Of a stretch of 64,000 nt of DNA, positions 1 through 12,000 are shown piece after piece (within the stretch, counting starts at the first letter, position 1; each line of letters opens with the position of its first letter). The position numbers were made by a program, and so were the translations under genes. The notes under the pieces are model-generated. The model saw only the letters and a program-made list of their open reading frames with translations. It was not told the origin of the DNA and made no database searches. The stretch comes from Eucommia ulmoides. Lineage: Eukaryota > Streptophyta > Magnoliopsida > Garryales > Eucommiaceae. The stretch lies in NCBI GenBank assembly GCA_016647705.1, contig CM028333.1:19031743-19095742 (forward strand), written 5' to 3'.

Positions 1-124
1 TAATTGTAGTTTCTAAAAATACCTAATAGATCTCTACCAAATCCCAATCGCACGTGTGGTGTATGTGTAGAATTTGAGGTTCTCACAAAATGAAAATAAA
101 TGAATGGGTTTCTAATTAAAAAAT

Positions 125-2203
125 GAAAAAATACCAAATAGTCTCATTAAAAGGCCAAATCTACAAGATAGTCCCACATTTTTTTTTTGGCACAGAATAA
201 TCCTTAAAAAAGCGCTAATATGCACCAAAAAGTCCTAATTATTTTTATTTTCCTATTTTACTCTTCCTTATATACAATCTCCCTCTCTAATCTTCCTCTC
301 CCTACGAATGCTTTAAGAAGATACAGAGATCACCGAAGCTTCAAGAAGTTGCAGAGATCACCGAAGTTTTGTGGCGTCGATGACTACATCTTCAAAGGCA
401 TACATGTCTGGTGCAACAAGTCTTGGTGCTTGGCTCCGATTACGCCTCGATCTCTTCGCGAATCAAGATAGAGAATCTGGTCAAATCAGGTCGTGGGTTG
501 GGCGTCTTTGGTGCTACAATTTGCTTATTTGATTGGGGGATTCGAGGCTCGAACATCAACAAATCTTCTCTCTCAAATCGCGGTCGGATCTGTAACAGAT
601 CTGGCCGCTACGGTCAAATCTGTTGCCAGATCTGTTCAAGAACAAATCTGGCCTCGACGGAGGAAGTGGAATCCAGTGAGGGGTAGTTGCAGAGAGCGAG
701 TCACATTCATTTCCAAGTCGCAGCTTCCACAAATCTAATATGGAGTTTGGCGAAGCAGGGGTGGTCAAATGGCTCAGTTTTTGAAATTCAGTGATTGTCA
801 ATTGGTTGTGTTGGTGATCATGGCATGTTTTGTGTACTAGAATTTGAAATCCTGCTGGTCTATTGTTTGTGTTTTTACTTGAGGCAGTAACTGTAGTTGA
901 AATCTTCAAAATTTCTTCAGCCACAAAAAAGGAATTTGGTTTGAAAAAAGGTTGTTTTGGTTGCTTGATTTTGACAATTGATGTTGGTTGTGTGTTTTGG
1001 AATTGATGAATATTCTTCCTAATGTTGAGAGTTTAATTTTTTATTTTAGAAAAATTAAAGGACGATTAGTTTTTTTTTTTTTTTTTTATGTCGTGTTGAG
1101 AAAATTATCAATTTGCATGAAGAAAATTGAGTGTTTGGATTGATTTGATTAATTTGAATAGAATTTAGAGATCATTTGGTTTGAACTGATTTTGCAACAG
1201 TGTGATATTGAATATAACATGATGTTTATTTTTTCAATATGATGTGTTAATTTTTTAAAAGAGATTTGTAAATGTTGTTTTTGTTTTTTATGCTAATTTG
1301 TGATGTTAAATATGACATTATGTTATTTTTAAGGTACGTTTTAGTAGAATACTTGTGGATTTTTCAATATTCTAATGGCGTAGATCAAGTTTTTTGAATT
1401 TCGATTTTGCAAATAATGTGATGTTGAATATAACATGATGTTATTTTTTTAATGTGATGCTTTAATTTTGGAAGAGTTTGTAGATGCTGTTTTTTTGTAT
1501 GTTTATGATAATATGTGATGTTGAATATAATATCATGTTATTTTCAACATACGTTTTTATTAGAATTCTTGTGAATTTTTCTAGATTTTAATGGCGTGGA
1601 TCAAGATTTTTTGAATTTGATTTTGCAATAATGTGATGTTGAATATAACGTGATGTTATTTTTTCAATGTGATGCGTTAAATTTGGAAAGAGTTTATAGT
1701 TACTGTGTTTTTTGTGTTTTATGATAATATGTGATGTTGAATATAACATCATGTCATTTTCAACAGTGCTATTGAGAATGTCAGAAACAGTTGCTGCAAT
1801 GTGCAAGTATGATGGTGTTGTAGCAGTTCTATGTCTTGACAGGAAAAGTTTAATAGGAATTGTTGTTCGTCGTTCATATCTGTTCGTCTTTAATCATCTG
1901 TTCGGATTTTTTAAAATCAATGTGTTTGATGAAGGATTTTTGAGTTTGCGACATTAAGGGAATCAACGACAAATATGAGTTTTTGGACAGATTTATGTAA
2001 TGAATCTCTCTATTTTTGTTGATTAAACAATGGATTTGGAATTGCGACGAGGAGTTTTTTCGCAAAGGTAATGGATCTCAGATGAACAGTAACGCAGGGG
2101 TAAAATTGTCCAAAAAATAAAAATGATTATTTAGTAACATGTTTTTGGAAAAGGTCTATACTGTAGTTTTCTCCTCCTTTGAGGACCATCTGGTAAGCGC
2201 CCC
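125..2203. mobile_element. Degenerate Mutator-like (MULE-type) non-autonomous element
   Basis: The 10-mer ATTAAAAAAT occurs at 115-124 and again at 2204-2213, as expected for a 9-11 bp Mutator target duplication. Just inside, the left end (about 125-150, containing TACCAAATAGTC) and the inverted right end (about 2178-2203, containing TACCAGATGGTC) resemble each other. The element is about 2.08 kb. It holds a GC-richer segment (about 300-760), an AT-rich part and a tandem array. No transposase is readable, so it would be non-autonomous. The duplicated 10-mer is low in complexity and the inverted repeats are weak, so this is an inference. The GC-richer part could be captured host sequence, but I do not recognise it. 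Confidence 0.5.
1190..1770. repeat. 216-bp tandem repeat, about 2.7 copies
   Basis: Three successive blocks starting near 1190, 1406 and 1622 share the same order of motifs: TTTTGCAA, then TGATGTTGAATATAACATGA, then AATGTGATG, then TTTGTGTTTTATG. The third block is cut short near 1770. The unit is about 216 bp and the copies differ by scattered substitutions. The array lies inside the element at 125-2203 and has no coding potential. Confidence 0.8.
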
Positions 2204-2213
2204 ATTAAAAAAT

Positions 2214-2789
2214 CTTTTATATATTTCATGTGTAATATTTTTTTTAATAATTGGATGGTTGGATCGGGTTGGGACAACCCTAAATATAAATGGTTAGGCA
2301 TTAGCCCAATCCTAAAAATGATGAGGCCTAATTTTTGGGATTTTGGCCCTATCCATGAACTTAAACTTCAAGCAAGCGTAAACTCTAAAAAATAACTTAT
2401 GGGCCGAGCTGGCCCTCGAGCGATGAACCCCCCTACTTGGGTCGTCGGGCCAACCGCCCATAAAAATATTTATAAAATATGATAATTCGGATCACCAAGT
2501 GGGCTTGAGATCAATTCCAAATCGATTGCCTGCTTATATTTGGGTCTGATATTTTAGAACGAGAAGCCCAATAGAGTAGTTCATCGAAACGGCCCACCAT
2601 TAGGCCAACCGGCCTGTTTGGTGTATAGAACCATCTACAAGCGCCGCTGTGGCGCTGCTTCTTGCTCGTCTCTGCAACTCCTCCTCCTCCTCCTCCGACT
2701 TGTCTCTACTTGTGCGCTGGATAAGAGCCTAGTTCCTCGATGCGCTTCTAAGCATCCAATCAACGTCCCTATTTCTCTATCTCCGATCT
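2214..2789. other. Upstream region of the LRR gene, no further gene seen
   Basis: From 2214 to about 2600 the sequence is rich in GGCCCA/TGGGC words resembling a degraded repeat related to the one at 17491-17890. From about 2600 it becomes GC-richer with CT-rich stretches, as expected of a 5' untranslated leader. No TATA box stands out. An open frame from 2618 begins with TTG and not ATG, so it was not taken as the start of the protein. Confidence 0.5.
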
Positions 2790-5700
2790 ATGGGTTCAAC
2801 TTCCACTTCCACTCTCTCCCTATGCTCCCATCCGAAGGCATCTCTCTCTCTCTCTCTCTCTCTCGCTCTCTCTCTCATTGTGCGTCTGTAACTTCATACG
2901 TTCTATATGGATGTATTGTATTTCAAATTAGCTTGTGTTGTGTTTTCAGGCTTCATTTCAGGTCCAATTGCGGAAGCATGAGCGCCGACACAAAGTGATA
3001 CGTGGCTATATTGCGTATAGTGAACTTTTACCTCGTACTCCTGCACCGCGTATAGGTAGAACGAAATGTTTGAAATTTAGAAGAAATCTGACCGTTAGAG
3101 CGGCTGCATCTACTTCCGGAGGTTCACGGCGGAGGGTATATAAGGAATCCGAGGCCCCAGCGCCCACCGTTCCCGTGAAGGAGATTTCTTCATACATTAT
3201 CCCTGCCGGTGCATTTGCAGTTGCTTCATTTGGTATGAAGTTACAGTAATTTTTTTATACTCTATGGTTAATTTATTGAATCTATTCATTGTTTGAGTTA
3301 GTTTTTGTTGGAAATGTGAAAAAAAAAAAATGATAGCAAAGAGTAATGGTTATTCTTTTTATTTATATGGACATAAATTTGAGTAATTTAAGGTGATTGT
3401 TCATCTCGATACCCGTGCTTAGGGAAATGTGGTCCTTGACTCGATTTTTAGGTGATAATTTGATTAAATGGGTGGAAGGTGTATTTGATTGATCACCAGA
3501 ACCTCACTTCTTTTCTGTGTGTGTTGCGGTGAACCCTTCTCAAGTAATTTAAGTCCTACACTGCTAACAAAGCTTATCAGAGGGTGAAATCAATTAGTAA
3601 TTGTGAGGTAAAGAAGATCAATGCGGTTGTATATGTTTTGTTCTTTTTAAAGTATAACTGCCTCGAGGATGCATTTAGCATGGCCTTTTAGGCCCTGTTT
3701 GTTTCCGTTCCCTAATTTATGTTCATGCTCCCAAAATTTTGGGAATAATGTACGGAGATGGGTTTAATAAATAGGTTCTTGTTCCCAAAAATTCTCAAAA
3801 TTTTGGAAAATACTTATGGAATTCCCTAGAATTTGAGAAGCAAAAAAAATGTTGCTTTTGTTTCACTTCCACAAAATTATTCCCGAACCATTTCTTAGGG
3901 TAAAGGTTGAGAACTACCACCACCCTGGCCACCACCTTCCATGCCAGCCACCGCCCACGCCGGCCAAGAAATATGTATATTTATTATCAGACATTTAAGG
4001 AAATAAAATAAATAAAAACAAATATTGGCTAAGAAATATGTATATTTTTTGTCATACATTTAATGAAGAAAAAAAAAAGAACAAATGTTGCAACCAAATG
4101 TGTTTCTTTTTTTGTTCTTATGAATTAGAGGAAATAATTTTAGAACAATGGTCGTTATCAAACGTGTTACTATTCCTCGAATACTCCAGAAGGGAAACAG
4201 TTTCCATCCCAATTTATTGAAAGTAGAAACTAGTAAAGCAGAAACACTAATCAAACGCTACCTTAGAAACCTGAGGGTTATAACTGTGACAAGTCCTCTC
4301 ATTCCTCCAACAAACAGCGGCTCCAAAATAATGGGATGCATGCATGGAATTTGTATATTTTTCCTAACATCTCCGTCCAATTATTGCAGTGATTGTGCCA
4401 TCTTGTATGGTTACCTCTTCAATCAGTGGAAGATTTCAGTTTGTACTTTTTTATTTTAGTTGTTCCCTTTTCGAAAAATTGACATGCTTAGTACTTATTG
4501 TGATTATCATCTACATCATTGTATGAAGATTTTTGATATACCGAAAGACAACATTTGCTCTTTTGAGGCAACTGAACCTGCATTTAAAGCCTTTGACATT
4601 GCATTAAGGTACTGTTTGGTTTCATGGAATTAGAGCCTTGGAATTGGAAAGTAATGCATGTAAAAATCTATTAATATACATTCCTTTGAAATCTCAATTA
4701 CTTGGGTTGAATTCTGTGTTTCCAAACACTGCATAATATCTTATTGATTAGTAATTTAAGCGAGTAATCCTTCATTCTTTGCTTTTGGAAGGACAACAAT
4801 GGATGCCATGAGGTTCTCTCACTTGTTGCTTGTTCCCTTTATGTGCTTTTACTAATCCCTTTATATCCTTTGGTTAAAAAAAATTAAAAACACTTTGGGT
4901 TTGCATGGCAGCGGTGGTTGCAAATCATGCTGTTTACAATGCACTTATTTCAGTATCACTGACCATTCTATATTGTTTCCAATATTAGGAATGCAGTTTA
5001 TCGTGTTTTTCAGGTCTTTAAGCAAAAGGGCCTAAATTCTGAATGAGTATACTAATTTATTCATTTGCCTGTCAGTTTTATGGAAATTAGTGGAGAAAAT
5101 GTTTCTCCCGAAGACAAAACCACCCTCATCTGAGAAAAATCCATCTTCAACCGAGATAAATCCATCTTCTCAAGGACTGAAATTTTCATTTTCCCCTGGG
5201 ACAAACTTATCATCAAATTTCGGTTCAAAGATAAGTTCAGAGTCCAAGCGGAGCCTCAATGAATTTGCCCAAGAGCTTAGATCATTTAGAAGCGTTGACT
5301 TGTCAGGTAATAGGAGTAATTACTTCTGATATGCTCCAATAATCATATAATACTGTCATTCAGTACATGGTTTTTCCTGTAGAATAGAATTTATAGAATT
5401 TAGATGTCAAGACTTGGATTCTTTTAGCAAAATAGCAATTATGTCCTAAAATTATTTATTAAAAAATCATTTTCTTTTTTGCTTTATTACTCGCTATCTT
5501 CCTGTGGGCAACAAGGTGCAATATAAGTTATATGACTAGTTTGTGGTTGAAGTACTCTCTCCGGTGACTGCAAGCCAGATTTTTGTAACAGAGTCTTGGT
5601 TTGACCATTGATAAAGGTTTTGGCAGGTCGTGGCTTCGGAGATGAAGGATTATTTTTCCTTGCTGAGAGCTTAGGATATAATCAGGTAACAAAATGTTAT

Positions 5701-8700
5701 CAATTTATTCATTAATATTACATAAAAGCTGGGGTATGCATATATTCCAACGTAATTAATTAGTGAAGTGATGATTTACACATGATCCTTAGTTGTCTAT
5801 ACTTCTAATGTGTCCACTTCCCTTACTTCAGTTTAATTTTTTGGATGAAATCTTGGTTGCTTTCACTTGTTTATCGAGCATATTCCTGCGTATAATTTTT
5901 CAGACTGCAGAAGAAGTGAGTTTTGCTGCTAATGGAATAACTGCAGAAGGATTAAAAGCCTTTGATGGTGTACTGCAATCGAACATTGTACTGAAGACTC
6001 TTAACCTATCAGGAAATTCTATTGGAGATGAAGGAGCTAAAGTACGGTCTGGTGCATTTTCTGTCTTTTTGGTTTTAATCAGTACTTTCATTTTAAGTCT
6101 ACATTGAAGAAATTCCATTTAAATAATATATATTTCCTCTCAGTATTTAGCAGAGATGCTGGTGAGTAGTTCTGGTATCCAAAAGCTCCAACTAAATAGT
6201 GCTGGACTCGAAGATGAGGTTAGCTTAGTATACCCTTGGAATATATGGTCTTTTACACCTTCAAAATACAAAAATCAATGTCCTAATATACTTGCCTACT
6301 CTTCTAACAGGGAGCGAAGGCCATTGCTGAGATGTTGAAAAAAAATTCAAGCTTGCGTGTTCTTGAGCTTAACAACAATTTGATCGACTACTCTGTATGC
6401 AAGTGAATCACTCATCTTTTTTCCCTAACCAGCTTTGAGGGAAACTAATTTGTTTGGTTTTTGGAAACGGAGGTAGGGATTTTCAGGTATTGCTGGAGCA
6501 CTACTTGAGAATAAAACCATACAAGCCATACATCTCAAGTGAGTAACCTTTTCCAATTGTCTTTCTTCGTCCTCTGGCCACAAATACTAAAATCTCTGGC
6601 ATACCGTGGTAGTTGATTTATTGTGAATTAATATTAAAATGAGTAGTTTTTAGTAACCTGGTTTCCTTTTAGGTGGTGTTTGGAAGCACGGTATTGGAGC
6701 CTAAGAAAATTAGAAATGAATATATAAAATCTTAGATTTTTATATGCGTTCATTTCTAATTCCAGTTCAATATAGCCAAACACTACCTTATTTCTTTTGG
6801 ACCTCATGTTTTTTTGTCATTCAAGTGGCAATTATGGTGGTGCTTTGGGGGCCTCTGCTCTGGCCAAAGGGCTGGAGGGGGCAGATTCTTTGACGGTATG
6901 TGCATTTTGTATAATTCTCGCCTCCTCTTCTTCTAATGCATATATAATGCTCTTTTTTCCTAGTGATATTAGATTAAATTCCAAAAGCAATGTTCAGGAA
7001 CTCCATTTGCATGGGAACTCTATTGGGGATGAAGGTGTCCGTGCTTTGATGTCTGGATTATCTTCACATAAAGGTTTTTCCCTCTCGATGTATTAATTCT
7101 GGACATCTTTATCTGCTTTTATTTATGCAATTTATTATTAATGTTCTGACATTTAGACAGTCTCTATAGGAGATATTGCGGCTTTAGACCTTGGGAACAA
7201 CGCAATCAGCTCAAAGGGTGCATATCATGTTGCCGAATATATCAAGAGTTCCAAAAGCTTGTTGTGGCTAAATCTTTACATGAATGACATTAGAGACGAA
7301 GTATTACTACTTTTTAGAACTTGGAAAATCAAAAATATATTTTGGATCTTCCTTTATGAGTTATTAGCTCCTAAATTGAATCATTGAACTAGGGGGCTAC
7401 ACAAATAGCAGAAGCTTTGAAGCAAAACCGCTCAATAATGCACGTAGATCTGGTGAGGATATAATCATGGAAAGATAATTTCACATCTATGGATTACGTT
7501 AATAATAAAAACCTATTAATTTTGCAAAAAAATGTTGATTATTCACTCTGGCAGGGAGGAAATGATATTCACGCCGAAGGGATTAGTCAGATAGCTAGAG
7601 TTATAAAAGATAACTCCATTATCACTGCGGTGAGTATCAACCCATCCATTTTGATTTCCTTTAGGATGCATTTTTGGGTAAAGGAATTTGATTTCGAGAA
7701 GGGATTTACAAGGGCTTTTGTAAATTTTTCTTAGCAAAAAATCTTAAGAAAATTTTACAAATCCATTTTTGAAATCAAATGCCTCATTCAAACGGACCGT
7801 TATACTTCAAAAGCCGATAACTTTCGATCTCCACACAAACAGTTGGAACTGGGTTATAATCCCATTGGATCGGAAGGAGCAAAGGCTTTATCTGAGGTTC
7901 TTAAGTTTCATGGGAATGTAAAAAGCCTCATGCTTGGTTGGTGTCAGGTAATTTTTGATTGAATCTCTGTAGATGGAGTATTCTTAGCTCGTGTTTGGTT
8001 GCATGGAATTGGAGCCTAATGATCGCATTTAAAAATTTACACGTGTTCATTTCGAATTCCAATTCCATGGCTTCCCATTGCCTTAAAAGAATTTGTTGAC
8101 CGGTCCAATACATTTATAACATCTTGCAGATTGGAGTGAAGGGTGCAGAGTACATAGCCGACACATTGAAATACAATAGCACCATAACAAGTCTAGATCT
8201 CCGAGCAAATGGACTCAAAGACGAAGTTTGTTTCTTTGAGTCATATCCTTTTCTCTCTTTTTTTGTTGTTTTTTTATTTTCTTATAGTTGAGTCATCGTT
8301 AATTGCAGGGTGCGATCATCCTGGCTCAAAGCTTGAAGGGGCTTAATGAGTCTTTGACATCACTCGATTTAGGGTTCAATGAAATTAGAGTACGAAATCT
8401 TTCCACGTGAAATATTTACACACAAATTTAGGCGGTGTTGGTATAGTGTTTCTGTTACCCAATATATGCTTTTGTTCACAGAAAAGCTTGGAATAGAAAC
8501 AGAAATTTTGGGAATAATTTTTGTTCTGTTTCCAGAAATTTGTTCCACAAAACTGCAAACAGAACACTTCTGTTATTAGTAATCTGGGAACAGAAACAGA
8601 AATCTGAGAGCAGACACACTAAATGAATGACACTTCTCTTTTTTTCTTTTTCTTTTTTTCTTCATTTGTTTCTGTGAAAATAGGATGATGGGGCTTTTGC

Positions 8701-9160
8701 CATTGCTCAAGCACTGAAGGCCAATGAAGATGTGAGAATCACATCTCTAAACCTTGCCAGCAACTTCCTTACCAAGTTGGGACAGGTGAATTTTACTGAT
8801 TTTGATCATCTATTTATTTAGGCATGCAATGCTTTTTTAAGTATTTTTTTTAAAACGAAAAAAATACTTATTTCAAAATTGACATTTGTTGTCTACTGTT
8901 AAAAAAAAAAAAAGGTGATTTAAGTGTTTTCTTCGATTGCCTTTCATCAAATTTTAAATTATAAGATTTCAATGAGCTTGGCTATATATATATATATATA
9001 TATATAAGATTTTTTTCGGATTAAGAGATTATTATAATGATAATATTAAGAAATTCTATTTAACTTTTTAAACTTCAATTTTGTTTTCCAGAGTGCCCTC
9101 GCAGATGCAAGAGACCACGTATATGAGATGAATGAGGTGGAACTCGACGTTTTCTTCTAA
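2790..9160 (+). CDS. EMB2004: RNI-like leucine-rich-repeat protein, EMB2004-type, plastid-targeted (18 exons)
   Basis: Exons by frame and GT-AG: 2790-2879, 2950-3232, 5076-5306, 5627-5685, 5904-6041, 6144-6218, 6311-6394, 6477-6538, 6826-6895, 6998-7073, 7170-7300, 7393-7452, 7555-7629, 7843-7947, 8130-8225, 8309-8389, 8684-8785, 9092-9160. They join without a frame break into about 628 residues. The N-terminus is Ser/Thr-rich like a plastid transit peptide. A hydrophobic stretch (IIPAGAFAVASFVLWKLV, about residues 110-128, built across the 1.8-kb second intron) may span a membrane. From about residue 195 there are RNI/NLRC-type LRRs of about 28 residues (LxxLxLxxNxIGDEGA), often one per exon. 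Length and layout match Arabidopsis EMB2004 (At1g10510, about 605 aa), an embryo-essential protein of unclear molecular role. The first exon is least certain: donor 2880 is weak and a CT repeat lies in it. AATAAA near 9335 could end the transcript. Confidence 0.85.
2841..2876. repeat. (CT)n microsatellite inside the first coding exon
   Basis: Twelve TC units run from 2841 to 2864, then a G, then more CT units to 2876. In the chosen frame this codes for alternating Leu and Ser within the presumed transit peptide. A two-base length change here would switch the frame used to reach the first donor, so allele or assembly differences could decide whether donor 2880 or 2888 gives an open reading frame. 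Confidence 0.9.
3691..4262. mobile_element. Tourist-like (PIF/Harbinger) MITE in intron 2 of the LRR gene
   Basis: The left end GGCCCTGTTTG follows TTA (3688-3690) and the right end CAAACGCTACC precedes TTA (4263-4265). The ends are imperfect inverted repeats of the GGxxxxGTTTG kind and the 3-bp TTA duplication is the Harbinger signature. At 572 bp it is longer than its neighbours and holds a short duplicated stretch (about 3970 and 4030), so it may contain a further insertion. Confidence 0.55.
4608..4733. mobile_element. Tourist-like MITE in intron 2 of the LRR gene
   Basis: The element begins GGTACTGTTTGG after TAA (4605-4607) and ends CCAAACACTGCA before TAA (4734-4736). It is 126 bp long, AT-rich and palindromic, with no coding capacity. 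Inverted repeats and duplication fit PIF/Harbinger MITEs. Confidence 0.65.
6672..6787. mobile_element. Tourist-like MITE in an intron of the LRR gene
   Basis: The clearest copy: GGTGGTGTTTGG after TTA (6669-6671) and CCAAACACTACC before TTA (6788-6790). It is 116 bp and nearly palindromic. It lies between the exons ending at 6538 and starting at 6826. Confidence 0.8.
7664..7799. mobile_element. Tourist-like MITE in an intron of the LRR gene
   Basis: TTA at 7661-7663 and again at 7800-7802. The arms carry inverted copies of an (A/C)ATTTGATTTC core followed by GGATTT. It is 136 bp with no coding capacity, between the exons ending at 7629 and starting at 7843. Confidence 0.6.
7987..8082. mobile_element. 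Tourist-like MITE in an intron of the LRR gene
   Basis: TTA at 7984-7986 and 8083-8085 flank a 96-bp palindromic sequence whose arms contain CATGGAATTGGA and its inverse. It shares this core with the MITEs at 4608 and 6672, so the three probably belong to one family. Confidence 0.65.
8983..9005. repeat. (AT)n microsatellite, last intron of the LRR gene
   Basis: A short run of TA dinucleotides within the AT-rich last intron. Confidence 0.9.
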
Positions 9161-10439
9161 ATGGCTGCCTTGCCTCTCTCTAAGGAAGAGACGAGTATAT
9201 ATATATATATATACTTTTCAAAATACTTCTGAGGCATTTTTTATTTGGTTATCATTCCTTTAGAGTTCCATCTCAGGGATGACACAAGTTTTGACATTGA
9301 GAGATCTAGTTAATTTTATTCAGTATTTTTTTTTAATAAAAATAAATCTGTTATAGGTGGAAAATATTCTCCTTTGTTTTCTTTTTTCTTTTTCCTTTTT
9401 ACCTTTTTGTGATCTTTTTACTCAATAAGGAATACCTTCCCCTTATTAAACCCTATTCACGGTTGATAAAATATATGAAAGATAAATACTTATGCTACTT
9501 AGAATTTCTCTTTTTTTTGTGCATGAATACATTTGTCAATTTCATCTTCCAAATGGCCCATAATGTTGCACGTATGTACATTGGGGTCTACCGTGTTCAA
9601 AATTGTAAGACACCAAAGTTATTATGAATCATAAAATCAAGTTGAAAGTTGTATCAAATAGCAAAATAGGCAGAATTTTTTAGTAAATAGATAATTTTTA
9701 GTAAAAAATTAAATACAATCATTTGGAACAGTTGTAATAATATTTTTAAATAAATAATATTTGTTGTAGAAAGAGATCACTTTCATAGAGAAATGTATTT
9801 AATCGATCAAATGATATACATCTTGATAAAATCAAAATTAACTATGACTAAAAACCGATATAGTCATAGTACTCTGGAAGACTGAGAAATATTCAAATCT
9901 CTTATACTCATTATATTTTAATATATAGATGTATTTTTAAAATGCCAAAACTTATTTGACAAATAAAGATATATTTTTTTCTTAAAATTTATTTATAATC
10001 AAGATAATCACTAAAACATAATTATGCTTAATCTTTATGTTGGTTATATTTCTATTAGCAGAAACATAAGAAGGTAAAAATTAAAGTAGAAAAAAAATGC
10101 AAATATTTCTATTAGCAGAAACATAAGAAGGTAAAAATTAAAGTAGAAAAAAAATGCAAAAAATATTTAGTTTGAATTTCAACAAAACATTGCGTATGGG
10201 TTCTAACATTGGGGAAATATTTTTTGTTTTATTTTTTGCATTTTATTATAATTCATTATACTTACTGATCACTACCTATATCATGTACTTTTTTATAGCA
10301 GCGGTGAAGTGTATCACTTGTGTAATTACCTATTTGGTGATATATTTATATTTAAAAAAAAAAAAAAAAAAAGGATTTTGATGTTTCGAGAAAAATATAA
10401 ACTAATATATTACTAAAGCATGAAAATCTCTTTTTTTAA
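9161..10439. other. AT-rich intergenic stretch
   Basis: This holds the 3' untranslated region of the LRR gene (to roughly 9350-9400) and then AT-rich sequence without a recognisable gene. Small open frames here lack family features. The only structure I see is the duplication listed separately. Confidence 0.6.
10047..10160. repeat. Tandem duplication of about 55 bp
   Basis: Two adjacent, almost identical copies share ATTTCTATTAGCAGAAACAT, AAGAAGGTAAAAATTAAAGT and AGAAAAAAAATGCAA. Their near identity suggests a recent slip or duplication. No function is evident. Confidence 0.85.
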
Positions 10440-10676
10440 TAAAACCAAGATACTAGTGCGTGGTGAGGTTGATCTTAAATTCACTTCTGGACATGTACTT
10501 ATTTTAAAAGATGTTTTATATATTCCATCCACAAGGAAAAATTTGATTCCAAGTTTCTTACTTAATACAGTTGGTTTCAAATAGACTATGGAGTCTAATC
10601 CGTATGTCATCACAAAAAGGAGAATATTTGTGGGCAAAAGATATGCTTTTGATGGTATGTTCAAATTGAACATTTA
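10430..10676 (+). pseudogene. Ty1/copia protease-region fragment (fossil)
   Basis: The plus-strand translation contains GHVLILKDVLYIPSTRKNLI, the hallmark LKxVLYVPxxxxNLIS segment at the end of copia proteases. No LTR, integrase or reverse transcriptase of the same element was found next to it, so this is an isolated old scrap in AT-rich DNA. Confidence 0.75.
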
Positions 10677-11109
10677 GAAAAATAAAAATTCAATGAGTTC
10701 TGTTTATATGTTGTCTTCTATGAATTTTTGACATGATTATATCATAAAATAGTAGATATCTTTGTGATTTTTTGTTGAAACTGAACAGTGAGAATAATAA
10801 AATTTTAGTGAATTTTGTTTATATGTTATCTTCTATGAATTTTCGGCATGCATGATTCTGTCATATAAATAGTAGGTATGTGAAAATAATGAATAATTTA
10901 GGATTATTGCCAAGACTGATAAAAAAAATTGAAAATTGTGAAGTGTATAGTCAAAGAATTAATCCACTAATCTTTGTGAATTTGAAGAAATTTTAACTCA
11001 TAAAAGAAAACGATATTTTATCACTTTCACTTTTATATGTTAAAAAATAAAAGTAAAAGTGATACTTTTCAAAATTTAAAAATTTTCTTCACGAAGTTGA
11101 AAAAAAATT

Positions 11110-11882
11110 TGTTGGTGCATAAAACTGGTACACACTTCGAGTATGGTTCAGTCGGATGACAGGTGGGTCATCTTGTTGAGGTGGAGTCGTCGATCGAAAA
11201 GTCCTCGCGTGAGCTATGCTGGGTCCTGGGAGGACTGACTTGCTGTGTCTAAAGTCCTACTCCTCAAAGAGTGTACCTGCAGAAGGCTCAAACCGGGATT
11301 TGTCCGGGTGAAGTCCCTCCGGGGTGGTAATCAGTGCTCAGAAAAAAAATATATAAAATATAGCAAATAAACAAATGAACTCGCGCGTAATGTAAGTCAT
11401 TCAAGCGTACATCGGGCTTACATAGCCCCCGATATATATAGGCGTTGGAGATGATTAGTCGGGCCTAAACACGATTAATTAGTCGAAACCCGATGTTTAG
11501 CCGATAATCCAGGGCGTTTAGTAGATAATCGTTGGGCTTGGGCTTTTGGGTCCATTTGGCGAGCAGCAGTGAGCTAGTAGAGGAGAGCGGAGATTCGTGG
11601 AGTCCTGGAGAAGAAACAAGGTGAAAAGGGGAGCCGGTCGGGATGAACGGCTGAGTCCCTGAAACTGATCGCCGATGGCACGACGCAGAGCTCAAAGCGA
11701 CATGTCCCTGCGGGGCTTTTCGCTCCTCCCTGGATGCAAATGAGATTCTAGAGAGGAGCCGTAATCGGTGTATATTCTAGCATGGCGTTGTGGATTCCGA
11801 AATATGTCCATGTCATTGCGAGGGTTGACACGTGGCCGGGTCCCAAGTGCTGACTCAGAGGTACCCAAAAATACCCTCATCA
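11110..11882 (-). repeat. Left LTR (3' LTR in element sense)
   Basis: A 773-bp direct repeat of 15589-16382, with TG...CA ends. Shared landmarks include the GGTACACAC block near the start, CATAGCCCCCGATATATATA about 300 bp in, and AAAATACCCTCATCA at the end. Confidence 0.85.
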
Positions 11883-11905
11883 GTTACCCCCCTCCCCCCG
11901 GCCTT
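11883..11905 (-). other. Polypurine tract of the LTR element
   Basis: Directly next to the left LTR, the minus strand reads as a nearly pure G/A run (GGGGGGAGGGGGGTAAC) abutting TGATGAGG. This is where the plus-strand primer of a minus-oriented LTR element should lie. Confidence 0.75.
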
Positions 11906-12000
11906 GTGCGGCGAGGGAAGCAAGGCAGTCAGGGATATCAATTTCTAGCTGAAACGGGCGTCCCGGGGACTTCGAAGCGCGAGAAACACCTTTGATCGAT

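Noticed and set aside
2618-2998. Open frame ahead of the LRR gene as its first exon
   Set aside because: It begins with TTG, not ATG. The ATG at 2790 gives a more typical transit-peptide start, so only the latter was used, with the doubt stated.
8425-8640. A sixth MITE in the LRR gene (GGCGGTGTTGG start)
   Set aside because: The right end does not give a clear inverse match or TTA duplication, although the AACAGAAAC-rich interior looks repetitive.
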